A DNA stretch of 8,173 nt from an uncultured Caryophanales bacterium (GTDB taxonomy: Bacteria > Bacillota_I > Bacilli_A > RFN20 > CAG-826), in the NCBI GenBank assembly GCA_905197045.1, contig CAJJXG010000029.1, positions 1 to 8,173 of the forward strand, read 5' to 3'. Positions 6,663-8,173 of this stretch are shown one piece after another (position 1 is the first letter of the stretch; every line of letters starts with the position of its first letter). The translations under genes and the position numbers were made by a program. The notes beneath the pieces are model-generated. The model searched no databases. It was not told where the DNA came from and saw nothing but the letters and a program-made list of their open reading frames with translations.

Positions 6663-6767
6663 AGGCCTTTATTTTATTCTCATTTTTTCAATAGTCAATA
6701 TTGCTTTTGTATATAGAATTATTCTAACAAAAATATTAAAATATGTGTTGTAAAAAAGGAGATATTT
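6663..6767. promoter_or_regulatory. Divergent control region between the ABC exporter operon and gpmA, with Fur/PerR-like palindrome
   Basis: The palindrome TAGAAT T ATTCTA (6714-6726) extends to a 7-1-7 form at 6713-6727, with the outermost pair mismatched. It resembles the Fur/PerR box family of Bacilli (PerR consensus TTATAATNATTATAA), differing at three positions read on the minus strand. For the exporter operon, TTGACT and TAAAAT (6676-6671 on the minus strand) are 16 bp apart, placing the start of transcription very near the ATG at 6662. For gpmA, TTGCTT (6701-6706), 18 bp, TAACAA (6725-6730) is a weak candidate whose -10 would touch the palindrome. The gpmA Shine-Dalgarno, AGGAG at 6757-6761, is good. 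Confidence 0.4.
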
Positions 6768-7523
6768 ATGTCAAAAAAATATGAATTAGTTCTTATTAGA
6801 CATGGTGAGTCCGAATGGAATAAATTAAATTTATTTACTGGATGGACTGATGTTGAATTAAGTGAAAAAGGCGTTGAAGAAGCTAAACTTGGCGGAAAAT
6901 TATTAAAAGAAGAAGGATTCCATTTCGATGTTGCTTATACATCTTATTTAAAAAGAGCAATTCACACTTTAAATTTTGTTTTAGGCGAAATGGGTGAAGA
7001 ATTCATTCCAGTTCATAAAACTTGGAGATTAAACGAAAGACATTATGGTGCTTTACAAGGCTTAAATAAATCTGAAACTGCTGAAAAATATGGTGAAGAT
7101 CAAGTTAAGATTTGGAGAAGAAGTTATGATGTTCAACCTCCAGCATTAAAAGTTGATGATCCAAGAAATCCTGCAAATCAAGAAACATATAGAAGCGTTA
7201 GTGTTGATGATTTACCATTAACTGAATGCTTAAAAGATACAGTTGCTAGAGTTTTACCATATTGGGATTGCGAAATTAAACCAGCAATTGTTAGCGGTAA
7301 AAGAGTAATCATTGCAGCTCATGGTAATAGCTTAAGAGCACTTGTTAAATATCTTGAAAAGATTAGTGATGATGATATTGTTGGCGTTAATATTCCAACT
7401 GGTGTCCCACTAGTTTATGAATTTGATGAACACTTTAACGTTTTAAGTAAGAGATATCTTGGCGACCAAGCAAAAGTTGCTGCTGCAATGAATGCTGTTG
7501 CTAACCAAGGAAAAGCTAAATAA
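6768..7523 (+). CDS. gpmA: 2,3-bisphosphoglycerate-dependent phosphoglycerate mutase
   Basis: Interconverts 3-phosphoglycerate and 2-phosphoglycerate in glycolysis (EC 5.4.2.11), in the cytoplasm, through a phosphohistidine enzyme. The 251-residue protein has the family motif LIRHGESEWN (9-18) with the phosphorylated His12, Arg63 in the substrate loop, the acid/base Glu90 in LNERHYGALQG, Lys101, and the second catalytic His185 in AAHGNSLRA. The C-terminal tail, Ala-rich and ending in Lys, matches the long bacterial GpmA form. AGGAG lies 6 nt before the ATG. The gene is divergent from the exporter operon and 13 bp upstream of the CvpA-family gene, with no terminator between them, so the two are likely cotranscribed. 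Confidence 0.97.
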   Translation: MSKKYELVLIRHGESEWNKLNLFTGWTDVELSEKGVEEAKLGGKLLKEEGFHFDVAYTSYLKRAIHTLNFVLGEMGEEFIPVHKTWRLNERHYGALQGLNKSETAEKYGEDQVKIWRRSYDVQPPALKVDDPRNPANQETYRSVSVDDLPLTECLKDTVARVLPYWDCEIKPAIVSGKRVIIAAHGNSLRALVKYLEKISDDDIVGVNIPTGVPLVYEFDEHFNVLSKRYLGDQAKVAAAMNAVANQGKAK

Positions 7524-7536
7524 TTAATTATCTTTT

Positions 7537-8085
7537 ATGTCCATAAACGATATTGTAATTATCGCTCTTATAATTTTAAGTACAATTTCGGGGCTTGTTT
7601 CAGGCTTTGCTAAAAAAACTAGCAAAATAGTTTCTTTAGCTGGGGCCGGATTAATTTGTTTCTATCTTGGTGGAACAATTTCAAAAGTATTAATTGATTC
7701 AGTGGATTCTATTTCTTCATGGGTTGAAACTAATCCTTGGGGATCTGGATTAGTTCTTGCAGGAGCTTATGTTGTAACATTTCTTCTTAGCTATATCATT
7801 TTAAGAATTGTTATGAAATTAATTGGTGGCATTTTAAATAACACTGGTTTTATTGGAAGATTCTTAGATAAAACCCTTGGCCTTGTTGCAGGAATTTGTA
7901 TCGGATTTGTTTTAGCTGATGTTTATGTTTGGGTATTATTTGGGTTAAGTGGAATTTCAAGTGATATTGCTACTTGGGTTATAAATGATGCCAAACTTGC
8001 ACTTGATAGTGTAAATTCACTTACAGGCGCAATAATGAATTTCAACCTTAATACAATTGGGGCAACTTTCCCTGGACTTGTCTAG
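7537..8085 (+). CDS. CvpA-family membrane protein
   Basis: A 182-residue protein with four predicted membrane helices: roughly 4-22, 31-52, 71-97 and 113-137. The first helix and following loop (NDIVIIALIIL...SGLVSGFAKK) and the LDKTLGLVAGICIGF segment (110-124) match the colicin V production (CvpA) family. CvpA was named from a requirement for colicin V production in E. coli; in Gram-positive bacteria its exact role is unsettled, with envelope-related functions proposed. The start fits the family N-terminus, yet the 13-bp gap from gpmA holds no Shine-Dalgarno sequence, so translation may depend on coupling to gpmA. It is the only gene here ending in TAG. A terminator-like hairpin follows 43 bp later. 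Confidence 0.85.
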   Translation: MSINDIVIIALIILSTISGLVSGFAKKTSKIVSLAGAGLICFYLGGTISKVLIDSVDSISSWVETNPWGSGLVLAGAYVVTFLLSYIILRIVMKLIGGILNNTGFIGRFLDKTLGLVAGICIGFVLADVYVWVLFGLSGISSDIATWVINDAKLALDSVNSLTGAIMNFNLNTIGATFPGLV

Positions 8086-8107
8086 AATTTAAAATCTACA
8101 AAATAAA

Positions 8108-8151
8108 AAGGAGAAGCTATTTTGAGAGGTACCCCAAATCCTAGACATTAG
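8108..8151 (+). other. Possible nine-codon leader reading frame inside the right-hand repeat
   Basis: AAGGAG (8108-8113) is followed after 8 nt by TTG (8122-8124), eight more codons, and TAG (8149-8151), which would encode MRGTPNPRH. The Shine-Dalgarno lies just outside the repeat; the reading frame lies inside it, covers the left arm and loop of the hairpin, and stops at the right arm. After the stop come GAAAGGGG and, 9 nt on, ATGAA at 8169-8173, which could start a gene outside the window. The left copy of the repeat lacks a Shine-Dalgarno. The arrangement could be a leader peptide over an attenuator, or a chance reading of a terminator. Confidence 0.25.
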
Positions 8152-8173
8152 GAAAGGGGTACTTTTTTATGAA
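8121..8173 (+). repeat. Right copy of the 53-bp dispersed repeat (inverted relative to the left copy)
   Basis: A perfect reverse complement of bases 3-55, running to the last base of the window, so the true right boundary is not visible. It contains the hairpin, the T6 run and the trailing ATGAA. On its inner side the sequence before TTTGAG differs from the left copy (CTAT here, GCAA there on the matching strand), which fixes the inner boundary of the repeat. Confidence 0.9.
8128..8168 (+). terminator. Terminator-like hairpin after the CvpA-family gene
   Basis: GTACCCC (8129-8135) pairs with GGGGTAC (8156-8162); inside, CCTA (8140-8143) pairs with TAGG (8149-8152) around the loop GACAT. Six T residues follow directly (8163-8168). 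This is an intrinsic-terminator layout facing the plus strand, suited to end the gpmA-cvpA transcript. It is sequence-identical to the hairpin after the tRNA. Confidence 0.6.

Noticed and set aside
363..7523. Mycoplasma-type genetic code (TGA read as Trp)
   Set aside because: About 19 Trp codons are all TGG with no in-frame TGA in any gene. An AT-rich code-4 genome would be expected to use mainly TGA. Absence of TGA among seven stops is too small a sample to argue otherwise.
8086..8120. Separate terminator or gene between the CvpA-family stop and the repeat
   Set aside because: The 35 bases are AT-rich without a stem or a reading frame. The only signal is the AAGGAG described with the repeat.
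3..8173. Whole window as a transposon or phage-like element bounded by terminal inverted repeats
   Set aside because: No transposase, integrase or replication gene is inside, the content is housekeeping genes and a tRNA, and the repeat is itself a terminator-like hairpin. A multicopy repeat at contig ends explains the ends better.

Overview
The window looks like a chromosomal segment of an AT-rich, low-GC Gram-positive bacterium of the Bacilli/Mollicutes type. Genes are tightly packed, Shine-Dalgarno sites are AGGAGG-like, and the genes present are household Firmicute families (upp, gpmA, CvpA, CmpB-type membrane protein, LmrCD-type ABC pair). I count about 19 tryptophan codons in the seven proteins, all TGG, and all seven stop codons are TAA or TAG. 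This argues for the standard code rather than the mycoplasma code in which TGA is Trp. The taxon cannot be fixed further from sequence alone.

Layout from left to right: one copy of a 53-bp repeat that contains a terminator-like hairpin; a tRNA-Ala(GGC) on the minus strand with its own promoter; a divergent control region; a small KAP-like P-loop NTPase gene; a CmpB-family polytopic membrane protein; upp (uracil salvage), preceded by an AT-rich hairpin with a T tract and followed by a strong hairpin that serves convergent transcription. Next come two overlapping minus-strand genes for a heterodimeric ABC exporter; a 105-bp divergent control region with a Fur/PerR-like palindrome; gpmA (glycolysis); a CvpA-family membrane protein; and finally a second, inverted, perfect copy of the 53-bp repeat running to the last base.

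Transcription units inferred from spacing: the tRNA alone (minus); the NTPase, possibly followed by the CmpB gene, which also seems to have its own promoter; upp; the two-gene exporter operon (minus); and gpmA-cvpA (plus). Most genes are ordinary. The unusual material is the repeated hairpin at both ends, which also holds a well-spaced SD-TTG nine-codon reading frame in the right-hand copy. Other points of interest are the orphan KAP-like NTPase, several operator-like palindromes, and three membrane-protein genes that lack good Shine-Dalgarno sites, two of which have a possible -10 box 7 to 8 nt before the start codon. No CRISPR array, transposase, integrase or complete defence system was seen.
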